DNA of 64,000 bases from Verpa conica (taxonomy: Eukaryota > Ascomycota > Pezizomycetes > Pezizales > Morchellaceae). The stretch spans positions 558,001 through 622,000 of the forward strand of contig JAUFSD010000015.1 in assembly GCA_033030425.1 (NCBI GenBank), read 5' to 3'. Below, piece after piece: positions 27,083-37,600 of the stretch. Numbering within the stretch: the stretch's first letter is position 1; every line of letters starts with the position of its first letter. A program made the translations under genes and the position numbers. The notes under the pieces are model-generated. The model saw only the letters and a program-made list of their open reading frames with translations. It was not told the DNA's origin and did no database searches.

Positions 27083-27728
27083 ATGTCTGCCTGGACCACC
27101 CCACTTAAAGGGCACTGCTCCTGTAAAGCCACCCAGTACACACTAGACCCAAATGTCAGTGTTACAAGCGAAGAGATGGACGCCTATGAGAAATTATTCG
27201 GTGTTAGACGAGCTTACTTCTCTTTTTTTGACCGTACGTGCACCACCACCCCTCTCATTACTGATACTAGTACTAATACTAACTCAAAACCTGGATTGGG
27301 TGAGGGTGAGGGGGAAAAAAAAAGACTGCTCTGACTGTCGCCGCTCCACATCTTCCCTCGCCGTAGCATGGCTCATAATTCCAACCTCCTTCCTCAAATT
27401 CACACCCGAGTCCCCACTCAAGACTTACACTTCGAGCTCTTCAAATGTAGAGAGGAAGTTCTGTGGGGAGTGTGGGACTACGTTTACATACTGGGCACGG
27501 GACCGAGCCGTGAAAACTAAATGTATAGACTTGACGATCGCAACACTGTGCGAAGAGGATTTGGCACGGTTACCTGAGATTGAAGGCATAGTGCCGACGG
27601 AGAATCTGTGGTGGGATAGTGGTATCACTTGGGTGAAGGATGGCATCTCGAAATGTCTGGGGAAGCACACGATTGCGTATAAAAGTGGGCTTCGTGCTGA
27701 GAGTTCTAAAGTTGATATTGAGTTTTGA
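27083..27728 (+). CDS. GFA / CENP-V type zinc-binding protein
   Basis: Two exons: 27083-27233 and 27325-27728, giving 184 aa. The family is named after glutathione-dependent formaldehyde-activating enzyme and includes CENP-V. Members bind two zinc ions with conserved cysteines, and most fungal copies have no proven substrate. The cysteines are all present: HCSC near residue 12, HCSDCRR across the splice junction near 51, and FCGECGT near 97. AVAWLIIP and LWWDSGITWV are also typical. The intron is required: without it the first cysteine pair and the rest lie in different frames. It has a GTACGT donor, a CTAAC branch-point-like element and an AAG acceptor. The 20-30 residues just before the junction (SVTSEEMDAYEKLFG) are not typical of the family and could hide a further splice choice. 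Confidence 0.83.
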
Positions 27729-28371
27729 GAAGAGGGGATATAAGTAGGATATCCCATTGTCCTGAGTGTGAAGTTTCTGGTAAGAAGGGTGGTGGTGTGG
27801 GGTTTTGCTCGTGAATGATTTAGTTCTTATTTATATCGTTATATGATTTCTAAGCTGGATCTACTATGTACTACACAATATCTAAACATGATAAATTACT
27901 TGAGATCTCTCTATGGTATATAAATTGAATATACTTGATGAATTAAATAAAATATTCTGTTATAATGTTGAGTGACGAGTGACGATCTATGATTCAGGCG
28001 CTAGGCTTTTTTTTACCCCTGGAATCGATTACTGAAAGATAAGCTATGTCTCACCTAATGCAAAAAGTAAAGAAGAGATTTAACCGTACTCGGGGCAGGA
28101 AAAAAAAAAGAACTTGGATATATGCAAGTCTCGGGAGCATGGATTAGGTCATAAATTCATTATAGGCAAATCAGAACCCGTTACCAACAAAAGTCGCTTT
28201 CAGGTCCTTTTCTGCCCCGAGTAAGACAGCATTTAAACCCGGGTCCAAGAGACAAAGGAAAAATGATTAGTGAGACAAATATTCTAAGTCTTAATAGGAA
28301 TCTAGCTATTGTCTAATCGTAAATCTATCCTGTATGCCGAAGTTTTACCCTCTCCCCATCCCCGCGTAGGC
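27729..28371. other. Convergent intergenic region
   Basis: About 640 nt between the 3' ends of the GFA gene (+) and the OGFr gene (-). It is AT-rich, with A runs near 28100. No gene was seen. Confidence 0.6.
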
Positions 28372-29124
28372 CTAGAATCGTTTTTCTTCTGAATCACCAT
28401 CGGATTCATAGTCATCATCGGTCTCTTCGAGTTCTTCATCGTTAAAAAATTCATCCATAGGTGTGATCTGCAATGGTCTCTTTGCAGCCCTCGTCCAGAA
28501 CATTAAAGTCCTCTCACCAATTCCCCTACCTCCAGGCCGCGGTGTAGCAACTCTAACAAGAGCCCTATAGAACTCAGCCGCTTCTTGCTCAAGCCCAAGG
28601 ACCCTGAGACATCTGATGATCCGGGTGATCCTAAGGTGATTATGATCAAAGCGGCATAGCCAAAATCTAGCCTTACGCTGAAAATCGATACCAGACGCCT
28701 CTTGGATCCTAAATCGACCATTTTTAGGAGACACTTCAAACCCATAAAATTCCAACATGCGTACCAAACTCTCGCGCATACGATCGCGAAGCTCCGGACG
28801 TGTCCTAAAAGCTTCTGCAGTAGGCTGATCGATCTGTGGGGCGCCGGGATTGAAAGGGGAATGTTCGGGTAGAGGGAATAACCATTGGATGTAGTCGTGG
28901 TGCCGCTCTAGATCACGGTCAGGGAAGCGGAGGATATCAGATAAAGTGCGGCCTCCGGAATCACAGCCGCCATTGGGTTGTGTGTAAAAGCTTATCAGCT
29001 CGTTGGTGTAAAGCTGAGAAGCAGCAGGAGCAGTATTGGAGGACTCCCCCAAGTTGGTGGAGCTTGCTCCGTTCTCCAACTCTTGGCATTTAACTTCTGA
29101 GTTGGCACCTTCCACAACATTTGC

Positions 29125-29155
<31 letters not shown>

Positions 29156-29274
29156 GCTGGAAGCTTTACTGCGGTTGGGGTAGTGTTTGTGACAGCTACC
29201 AGGCTGGCAAGGAAGCTGGGCGGGTCACGCCGTGATGATGATTTGCCGATGCGACCTGAGAAGATGCGATGCAT
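28372..29274 (-). CDS. OGFr-domain (opioid growth factor receptor-like) protein
   Basis: Single exon, 300 aa, with an ATG at 29274. Residues ~95-260 carry the conserved OGFr N-terminal domain: ELISFYTQPNGG, RTLSDILRFPDRDLERHHDYIQWLFPLPEHSPFNP, a middle helix MRESLVRMLEFYGFEV and the NHLRITRIIRCLRVLGLEQEA segment. In animals the domain belongs to the zeta-opioid/OGF receptor, a nuclear-associated growth regulator. Fungal and bacterial relatives exist with no known function, so the name should not be read as receptor activity. The N-terminus has an Asn-Ser dipeptide repeat (~residues 42-52) from a GCT/GTT tract, and the C-terminus is acidic (DDYESDGDSEE). The long gene-free upstream region includes a 140-nt pyrimidine tract. 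Confidence 0.87.
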
Positions 29275-29814
29275 GTTTGATACTATTATGGGTGTTGATG
29301 GGGCGATTAAGATAGTGGATGATGGGATCTATATCGGTGCGAGCCTTCTTCCGGCGAGGTGGGGTAAAGTGGGATCGAGGGGGGGAGCTCTGTGTACTTT
29401 GTTCCTCGTTTGACGTTGTTGGCCCGCAGGATCCTTGTCGGTGTGTTGGAGTGTGTGGGAGGAAGCTTGGGCCAGGGGGTGGGTTAGGGGATGGTGATCA
29501 CGTGGGGGGGAGGGCAGCACCTCGATTATATCCGACCACCTATCACTACTCTATGACCCACCACCGCTACCTATGGGCACCACTCCTATGGCCCACCACT
29601 CTATGGCCCACCCTACCCACTACCCCTCCCCACTCAGGTCCCCCGGGTCTGTCCGTCCCCAAGTTTCTCTTCCCAGGTTCCAAGGTTCTTGGGATCCCAG
29701 TCAACCCCTATATCTCCCTATATCTCGCTTGCCCTCCCGTCAGTCTGAATCTACGACAGTTCATCTTACGGCCCATGCGGCTGAGCTGACGTCGTTTCAA
29801 CTCCGGCTGTTGTG

Positions 29815-29957
29815 ATCCCGTTCCCTCCCTCTACTCCTTCCTCTCTCTTGCCTCTTGTCTCTTCTCTCTTGTCCCTCGTCCTCGTCTCCCTCGTCCCTCG
29901 TCTCCCCGTCTCCCCCGCCCCCCCCTCGTCTCCTCCCCTTCCCTCCCCCCCTCCCCA
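29815..29957. repeat. Polypyrimidine / polypurine tract
   Basis: About 140 nt that are almost wholly C and T on the plus strand (CTCC, TCTC and CCCC units), i.e. purine-rich on the strand that encodes the OGFr gene ~540 nt downstream. Long mirror-like homopurine tracts can form triplex DNA. No coding feature fits it. Confidence 0.85.
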
Positions 29958-30430
29958 ATGAGCGGATCCACCGGAACACAAGATTGGGTAAAGAAGGAAA
30001 CACCATAGTAACGTAACATAACGGACAGAGCCGGGTAATCGAACCGGATAACGTGATGATGCGTGACAAGGATCTCTCCACAACGCGGCTGAAAGATAAA
30101 AAAGATCAAGTCCTCCCAAATAAATGTTTGTCAAATAAAACCGCAGTGAGTGATCCGTGCCAAGAGAAAAATAGACCAGCAACACCCCCCCCTCGTAAAG
30201 CATCATCCCTTCAATCTCATCGTCATGAAACAATCGCACATATTTCCCAGTCTAGCACCGCACAGCAACCCACATCAACCGCGACAAGCAGGCAGAGGCA
30301 GAGGCTGAAGTAGGCAGAACAGGGAAGGGAAAGGTAAAAAATAGCAAATATTGAGCTCTTTTCCTCCCTCCTAGAGCCGTCCCGTCTTCTATTTCGTCAG
30401 ACAGCGAACGCACTTGGAAATTGGATCTTT

Positions 30431-30472
30431 TCGCATGCATACATACATGATACATACATGCGTGCGTGCGTG
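30431..30472. repeat. CATA/CGTG microsatellite
   Basis: Imperfect CATA and TGCG tetranucleotide repeats in intergenic DNA. Confidence 0.7.
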
Positions 30473-32430
30473 GAGCAAAGGAGCAGCGAACGACAAGGCT
30501 TTCTCGCTCCGGGTACCTGTCTGTCTGAGTCTGTGTCACACCGCGCGCTCCGGCTACCTGAACGTTTTTTTTTTAAAAATTCCTCTCTTGAGCTTCCACT
30601 TCGATCCATCTTACCCCTGCAGTAAATAAGGTGCTAATTTCTTATCCTTTCCCTCGAGAACCTCCCACCCAGTCCTGATATCTCTCTACACTCATTTTCA
30701 TTAGCAGCCACTCGGTACGTCCGAGCCCCAAAAAGTAAGTCGCGGTAACATCATCGTACCTACATGGGATGGGATGGGAATCGACGTCCATTGATTCGAG
30801 AAGAGATGGCTTAGTCGTAAAAAAAACCAGGGCTAAGGCCGAGGGGGGGTGGAGGCCAGACAAGGGAACCGGAGACTACTAAACACAGCTAGATACGCCC
30901 CAAATCTTCCGAATACGTACCTTTTCTTGTCTTGTCTTTTCTTATTCACGCCTGTCACGCAATCTTTGTCTTTTTGCTACTGCGTGAGCCTATGCAATTC
31001 CGCCCAGTAGTCAGGTACATCATCACTATGAATATGTCCAAGTAGGTACGGATCTCATCGCTCTTTCCTCACCGAAGAGAGAAAAAAGTCGTACATGTCA
31101 CGATGTAATTCAGGGATAACCTAGCCATGCAGCCCGCGCGCCCCCCCCCCTTCCCTCTCTCGAACGAGACGAGCACACACGTACGAAAAGAGTAAAGGAT
31201 GAAGAATTAAAATAAAATAAAAACACTACATAAAAAAGCAAATATATAGCAGGGAACATATCTCTCTCTTAATTACTCTACGGCGCTCCGACCCTGGAAT
31301 TATCCTCTAGCAGATTTTTCATTTTGGGGCAAAAGTAGCTCCCCTAAGTATGCCTGGCCGGTTCGTTGACGAATACAGGTCCGAATCTGGCTACACACTA
31401 ACTTTCCCCCCCCCCCTTCATGCACGCACGTGAATACGCGTGGTCAACAAACACTCTTCCCGGTTTCAAAGTTTTTTATTTTATTTTAAACTTTCTTTTC
31501 TTTCTCTTTCTCTTGTTCGCTGTCCCCATACCAACAAATGCCAAAAAATAATAAAAATAAAAATAAAAAGCAATAACTAAAAGAAGTTATTATAAACATA
31601 TATAAAAAATAATTCCGGCACGTGCCTATGCCGCTCCCATAGTGTCAATGACCAGAAAACCAATATTTTCCACAAAAGAAAGCTTGTTGCGTCTTGCATT
31701 TTTTTAATACTTTTAAAGTGTAAATATACATATACATGCTGTTTATTTAACGACGCCATAGGTCAAAGCTAACTAAAACTCCACGTTTCCGTATTTTCTC
31801 TATTCATCCCTATGTTTTGTCATGCTGCTTCCTCTTAAAGAGTAGAGACACGCCCATGTTCCCCTGAAAATGCATTTGAATCGATAAATGAAATAACCAT
31901 TTGAAAGAAAAAATATTCTGAAATGAAGCCCCAAAAACGGATAAGAAAGAAACTGGATATAAACGGGCGGAAAAAGTGTGGGACCACACTAGGTAAGAAT
32001 GAACAGATAAAACTGTCTTACACCTCTCTGCCCCCTCCAAATCGTCCCTCACTACTTTGGATAGACAAAAGGATAGGGGGGATGAGACAATTTCTGATGA
32101 AGCCAAAAAAAATAGAGAAGCTAGGGTAAATGAAATGACCAAAGATGGGGAGGAAGAAAAAAAAACCAAAGAAAAAAAAACCTAATACCCTAAATATTTA
32201 AACAGAAGAATCAAAAAGTACTGGTCAAGTGAATAAAGATACTATTACAGAAAACCGGAATGCAAACTCGAATGAAAGTAAGAGGCACAGTCTAAGCGCC
32301 AAGAATGTAAGAAAACCCAGCCCGAGCTATCCTTTGTAGCGATGCAACCCAATGCTTTCAGGAAAGCCTTCATCAGCTCCATCAATAGAACAAGAGGCAA
32401 TGAAAATAATAATAATAAAAAAGCACCACA

Positions 32431-34083
32431 TCAATTTCGCCCGTTTCCATTTTTGCTATCCCTGCCGCCGTCGGAGGATGGAGGCGGGGGGTGGGGAGAA
32501 GGATAACCCCCTCCTCCCCTAAAATCAGGCCCAGCCGAGTACGGTCTCCCGATTTGTTGTGGAGGTGCCGATGGTGGCCTTTGCTGTTCATGCCTCTGCT
32601 GGTCCTGCCTCTGTTGGTCTTGCCTCTGTTGGTCCTGCCGCTGCTGTTCCTGCCTCTGCTGTTCCTCTTGCCTTTGCTGTTCCTGCCGCAAATGTTCTTG
32701 CTCGCGTGGATGATGAGGTCCTCCATTCCCTCCCCCATTTCCGCTACTAACACTATCGCCTGCTGAAGTTACTGGAGGCAACTGCGGCCCTGGAATATTA
32801 GTCTCGGGAATTGGCGATTCTCCGATTGACCGCCGGTGACGTGTTGGTCTACTATAAGGCTCAAATCCTCTACTACTACCTGACGTTGCTGTCTCACTCC
32901 GATTTCTCGAGTGACCGCGTCGTCTGCTGGGTGTTGTCGCCGTAGATAAAGGAGTTGCGAGGAATGGTGGAGAAAATGGTGTTGAGGGTGTCTGCTGTTG
33001 TGAGGATGGGGCATTTGCATGTTTTCGCTTCTTGGGGGAGCTCACGTAGTCAGACCCAGTAAGCGGATTTGAAGGTGGTTGATGAGTAAACGGTGACTGT
33101 AGTTGTGTTTGTGGAGAAGCTGTACTTTTGACTGGTGTTGCCATGCTAGTAGATTGATTGCTGTTTGGGGGAACATAATGATGAAAGAATATCGCAGACT
33201 CTGGTTGAGCAGGTTGAGCAGATTGAGGGGGCAAAGCTTGAGACACTTGCTGCATCTGGCCATGTGTAGTACTAATCGGGGTACTAATCATTTGTACTGG
33301 CATCCCCGGAAGTAAAGGAGGCTGTTGAGACTGGTGGGTATGCATGTCCTTAGTGACAATATGTGGTCGTGATGGTTGTTGTGCTGGTCCGCTCCTTGAA
33401 ACCCCGGGTATTGAATATGGTGGGATATAACTTGCTGGTGAAGGGCCTTGTTGAGGCGGCATTCCCGCGGCCCCCGGAGGCGGCCCCATATGTGGCTGTC
33501 CAGGAGGACCAGGAGGACCAAAGGACTCTGCTATTGAACGTGTTTCTTTTCGTATCACCCGGCCAGGACCAGGAGAATGAATCTGTGACATCTGATGTGG
33601 TTGCTGCTGCTGTTGCTGTTGCTGTTGTTGTTGTTGCTGCTGTTGCTGCTGCTGTTGTTGAGCCTGCTGTTGTTGAAGTTGCTGGGCTTGTTGCTGAGCT
33701 ATCTGCTGCTGCTGCTGGAAATGGCTTATGATGTGCTGAGTGTAGTTCTCATTCAATAATTCTCCGGTAACACCCTTGAATGCTCCTACGCCAGCAAACA
33801 TAATCGGTATCACTGGTGGCGGTATTCCTATTCGATGAGCCTCCCTCAATAACTCCAAATCCAACTTCCTAACTTCCACCAGAGACTGTTGCTGCTTTGT
33901 TCGCTCTTCCTCAGCTTTTACCTGATCTGCCCCGATTCTTAACTGAATCCAAGTCCGGGCCATATCATCAGAATCCCGCCATTGGTGGGGCATATTTTCA
34001 AGTATATTATTCGGAGACTGCTGAGTAGGTGCTGATAACGGAATCATGGCCGCTGGAGGCGGCAGCCCTCGATGTGGGGTCAT
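32431..34083 (-). CDS. Glutamine-rich coiled-coil protein, putative nuclear regulator
   Basis: Single exon, 550 aa, with an ATG at 34083. Residues 25-105 are the only compact-looking part: a predicted helix with WRDSDDMARTWIQLRIGADQVKAEEERTKQQ, then ELLREAHRIGIPPPVIPIMFAGVG. From ~120 to 165 there is a polyglutamine block with Ala interruptions. The rest is disordered: proline-rich (GPPGPPGQPHMGPPPG), serine/threonine-rich with SPKKRKH (likely nuclear localisation signal, ~350), an RRRGHSRNRS basic stretch and a repeated QQRQ(D/E) array near 485-520. I recognise the look of a conserved filamentous-fungal transcriptional regulator but no named family. Low-complexity triplet repeats make repeat-length variation between strains likely. 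An unusually long gene-free region lies upstream. Confidence 0.85.
   Translation of the reverse strand: MTPHRGLPPPAAMIPLSAPTQQSPNNILENMPHQWRDSDDMARTWIQLRIGADQVKAEEERTKQQQSLVEVRKLDLELLREAHRIGIPPPVIPIMFAGVGAFKGVTGELLNENYTQHIISHFQQQQQIAQQQAQQLQQQQAQQQQQQQQQQQQQQQQQQQQPHQMSQIHSPGPGRVIRKETRSIAESFGPPGPPGQPHMGPPPGAAGMPPQQGPSPASYIPPYSIPGVSRSGPAQQPSRPHIVTKDMHTHQSQQPPLLPGMPVQMISTPISTTHGQMQQVSQALPPQSAQPAQPESAIFFHHYVPPNSNQSTSMATPVKSTASPQTQLQSPFTHQPPSNPLTGSDYVSSPKKRKHANAPSSQQQTPSTPFSPPFLATPLSTATTPSRRRGHSRNRSETATSGSSRGFEPYSRPTRHRRSIGESPIPETNIPGPQLPPVTSAGDSVSSGNGGGNGGPHHPREQEHLRQEQQRQEEQQRQEQQRQDQQRQDQQRQDQQRHEQQRPPSAPPQQIGRPYSAGPDFRGGGGYPSPHPPPPSSDGGRDSKNGNGRN
32570..32700 (-). repeat. Repeat array encoding QQRQ(D/E)
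   Basis: A 15-nt-like unit (CTGCCTCTGTTGGTC type on the plus strand) repeated about eight times, encoding glutamine/arginine repeats in the C-terminal part of the glutamine-rich protein. Confidence 0.8.
33598..33715 (-). repeat. CAG/CAA triplet repeat (polyglutamine)
   Basis: On the plus strand TGCTG/TTG triplets run for about 118 nt and encode more than twenty consecutive glutamines, then interrupted glutamine/alanine. Confidence 0.9.
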
Positions 34084-34566
34084 GAGAAGGATGACGTTTG
34101 GCCCTCTGGTGAGCTTTTGATACCCGCGTGGCAGCTACGAGAGGTGTTTTTTTGAAGGGAAGCGGATTCGAAAACTACCACTGGAAGTCCGAAGCATCGA
34201 CAATAGCCGGGTTACCTAGACATTGCGAAGGCGAAAAAAATGAGGTTAGCGTCACAGATGTCGCTGGTGCCTCGACTAGGCGTGTGTGGTGGGCGGATGT
34301 AATATGCCAGTGGGTGTGCCAGGGACCCACTTTGAGGAGGGGGGGGGTCTAAAAGGGAATCGGAGAAAGCTGAACTTTATGAACGGTAAAACAAAAAAAG
34401 AAACACACACCATACACGGGCACAATAATAATACAAAGTGGTGGATAGACACACAGGCACACTCATCCACACTCACATAAACACACTTTCAGCACTCACA
34501 GGGAAATAATATATGGCCGGTAAGCATGCACTGGGAGGGGACGTTGGCGGGAAGCAGCAACGCCTT

Positions 34567-34690
34567 CAGTAGCAGTAACTGGCAGCGGAGGCAGCAGAAG
34601 TAGTAGTGGCAGCAGCAGCAGGCAGTAGTAGCAGTAGTAGTGGCAGCAGCAGCAGTAGCAGTAGCAGTAGCAGTAGCGGCAGTAGCAGTG
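34567..34690. repeat. AGC/AGT triplet microsatellite
   Basis: About 120 nt of imperfect AGC, AGT and GGC triplets, ~480-600 nt upstream of the glutamine-rich gene start. The reading frame encoding polyserine through it is a by-product of the repeat. Confidence 0.85.
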
Positions 34691-37600
34691 TTTGTGGCGG
34701 GGAAGGCTTCAGGCGAGCGCGCGAGGTCCCAGCCGCAATTTGTGTATGTACTGTACTTTACGCACGCATACACAGTAGGTCGCAGAAGCAGCAGGTATCT
34801 AATGCGCGTCTGTCTGTAGGGAACAGGAGCTCTGCTACCCTAACGAAACACGAAGGGTAGAAAATACCAACCAAAGTCTGCAGTGGGACAGCAGCTGCAA
34901 ACGGGACAGGCGTAACGTCGACGATGCTGAGGACACGCAGGATATAGTTATGCCAGCAAGCCCACGGCCTGTAGAAATCGTCTTGTCTTCGTCGTCTTGG
35001 TTGAGCAATTGATGACTGACAACGCTGGTGAAGAGAGACTCGCTGCACTCTTCTACTTCTTTCTGGGAAAGAAACACCAGCAAGAAAGCTTGAAGTGAAA
35101 ACCAAAAAAGGAATGATATAGGTAAAAGATTGGAAGTCAAAAAAAAACTTCCAAAGAATTCAAAGATAATAAAAAATAAAAATAAAATGGGGAAAAAACA
35201 AAGTCTCGTGAATTGAAGGAGCGACTCTGGGATGGAGGAGTGAATGAACACCCAAGCCCCGACGCAGAGCTGCTGCTGATCCTTAAAGTGGTAACCGGTC
35301 CTGGGTAGAAACGAAGAAGGCAGAAAAAAAATATAATATAGAAACTAAGGAGACGAAAAGAAAGAGAATTAAAAACGAAAAGAAGAAAACTAAAAGCGTG
35401 GTGTGCGCGTGGGAAGAGCGTGGCTGCGTCGTCGTTTGCTGCAAGAAAAGCAATCAACGGCTGGCGGTGCAGCGTGGTTGGTCGTTGCACGGATACACTT
35501 TCACTCTTTTTGGTCTGAGACAATCGTTTTCACGGCGCACCCACTCTTTGCTAATAGCAGCCTCTCCGAGACGCTAGACTCCCTTTGGGATGGCTGGGAT
35601 CGGTGGATAAGCCAGTTTATCCTTACTCCAACGAGCCAGCTCCACGATAGCGGGATCTAATACGATTTCCACTCTGAGGATTCTCCCAGTAGAGTCCGAT
35701 GGCGTTTCTCCCTGAGCAAAGCACTGCTGCCGAATATGGTGAACACCCAAACGGAAACAGCAGCAACTAATTGGTGCTGCGGTCCGAAGTAGTCGGAATA
35801 GAGTAGACGGGTCCTGCACGATGTGTGAACTTGAAACCCGTGGGGAGCTTGTAATCTGGATACAGGATCGCGCCACGGCGAGGGCTGAAAGAAACGACCT
35901 TCGGCACGGAGCGAAGTTTCACAGGCGGGTGAGGTAATGAGGCTGGTATTGGGCTTGCCTTTATCGGTTTTTTTTTTTTTTTCTTCTTTTTCCCTTTATT
36001 TCTTATTTGCCCGCGGTATAAATAATAAAGAGATAGAAGGATAGACATATATTGAGTCAAAGAGCCTATTGCCTACCCAATCTAGGCTACCTACGTGATA
36101 ACCATGAGGGAAATAAAGGCAAGAAAAACCGAAGAGAAAAAACCGAAGAAAAACCGAGATAAAAACGCCATACTTGATCACCGGGACTTCCAAGGTCCAA
36201 ATGAGCACGAATGGGGCGTCTTAGCCCTACCGGAACCATGCGGGATATCTTGAGAGCCAAGCTATCCGCACACAAAGGTAAATAAACAGACAAAACGGGA
36301 TATCTTGCTGTTTGTGAACCTCAATCTGCATAGAGCAGCCTACTCGAGTGAGGACAGATTGCACGAAAATAGGAATGCATCGGAGTGCAAAATCCGATAA
36401 ATTGCTAGGAGCACCGCTTAGAGACTCGAATTTGATTCGAGAAAGCTGTGTTCAAGATCAATTTTGAACGTTTGAAAGGGCGAAAAGGCTAGCGAGTTCC
36501 TCCCAATTTCCGGTTTGGGACTACTTCGCAGTAAAACTAGGTTCCAGGGTCTGGGGATAAAACGTGTTGCGACTACAAGCCAGCCAGGGGCCTGTTGATT
36601 TCGCGGTCCAGCTTGGAATCCCACCGACCTGCCATGGATCAGCAGTCGAGACAATTCGGAACCGGTTGCCCTATCCAGTAGCTGGCTGTTTCATCTTTTC
36701 AGGGTTGCATCTAACGTCTGTTCACTTCTTGCTGAGGATCATGAGGGTGACCCGACCCGAAACGACGGTTGTTGGCGTTCATTGGCTGTAATAAGTTCGA
36801 GTGATGGGCTCTTGGGCAACTACACAGGCCTTCTGTTAACATGAGGACGTCCTCTTTGGGCTAGAAACACGTGCTCCCGATGTTTGTATGGTTGTTCTGC
36901 TTCCATCCATCTCGATTTCGTTTCCTGTTTGCTTCCTACCCCTCTTGTGCAGCTCGTAATTCGCCCAAACCAAGTTATGTCGTTGCCCGACCAGGTTCAT
37001 CGAGCTTGGTCCTTCCCGTGCATCCCTGGCGAAGATTGCAGGTAAGCACCCTCACGGGCTCTTGCTGCTTGCTGCTTGCTGTGGCGTCTGAAGCATCCTG
37101 AAGCAATAGAGACGGCTCTTGGAGAAAGACGGGTGACGGCATCTACCGCATCTCTAAGTATATTGCGTTGCTCATGAGCCGTGGAGGAAAAGTCCAGGGT
37201 CGCCAGTATGTTTCCGGCTTCTCTTGACAGATCAAAGTTTGCTCTTCACGCAGTGACTGTGCATGACAAAGGTGATTCTGTACCCCGCTTTGTAGTTTCT
37301 CTATTGGTTTTGGGATAGTTTGGAGTGTCCCATTTCAGCGCTATGGCTGTTATTCTGGGATGGATGCTCTACCTTCAGGGACATAATGTTATGTATATGC
37401 ATACATGTAGTTTCATGCAGTCTACAGTTAAAGGTGTGTTTAACACGCCACTCCCTACATCAACCAGTGGACAAGGAAGATCGTGTTGTACCAACCAATC
37501 TTTATCTATACTGCGTACTAACACTTTCGGATAGATATAAAGAACAACCTCTGTCTGCCGTCTGTGGGCAATCCGCGTTGGGAATTGGCCCACGTTGAGG

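Larger units (their letters stand above)
29275..32430. other. Gene-free region with low-complexity tracts
   Basis: 3.2 kb between the start of the OGFr gene and the stop of the glutamine-rich gene, both on the minus strand. It contains a long polypyrimidine tract, a CATG/CGTG microsatellite near 30431-30472, several C8-C10 runs (31141, 31407) and A/T-rich blocks around 31200 and 31550. Long frames here are low-complexity shadows. Probably the 5' leader of the OGFr gene on the left and 3' untranslated sequence of the glutamine-rich gene on the right. Confidence 0.55.

Noticed and set aside
29319..29789. 156-codon plus-strand frame upstream of the OGFr gene
   Set aside because: Pro/Gly/Tyr low-complexity composition from C-rich repeats; starts in the leader of an opposite-strand gene.
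34606..34860. Polyserine reading frame
   Set aside because: Entirely explained by the AGC/AGT microsatellite.
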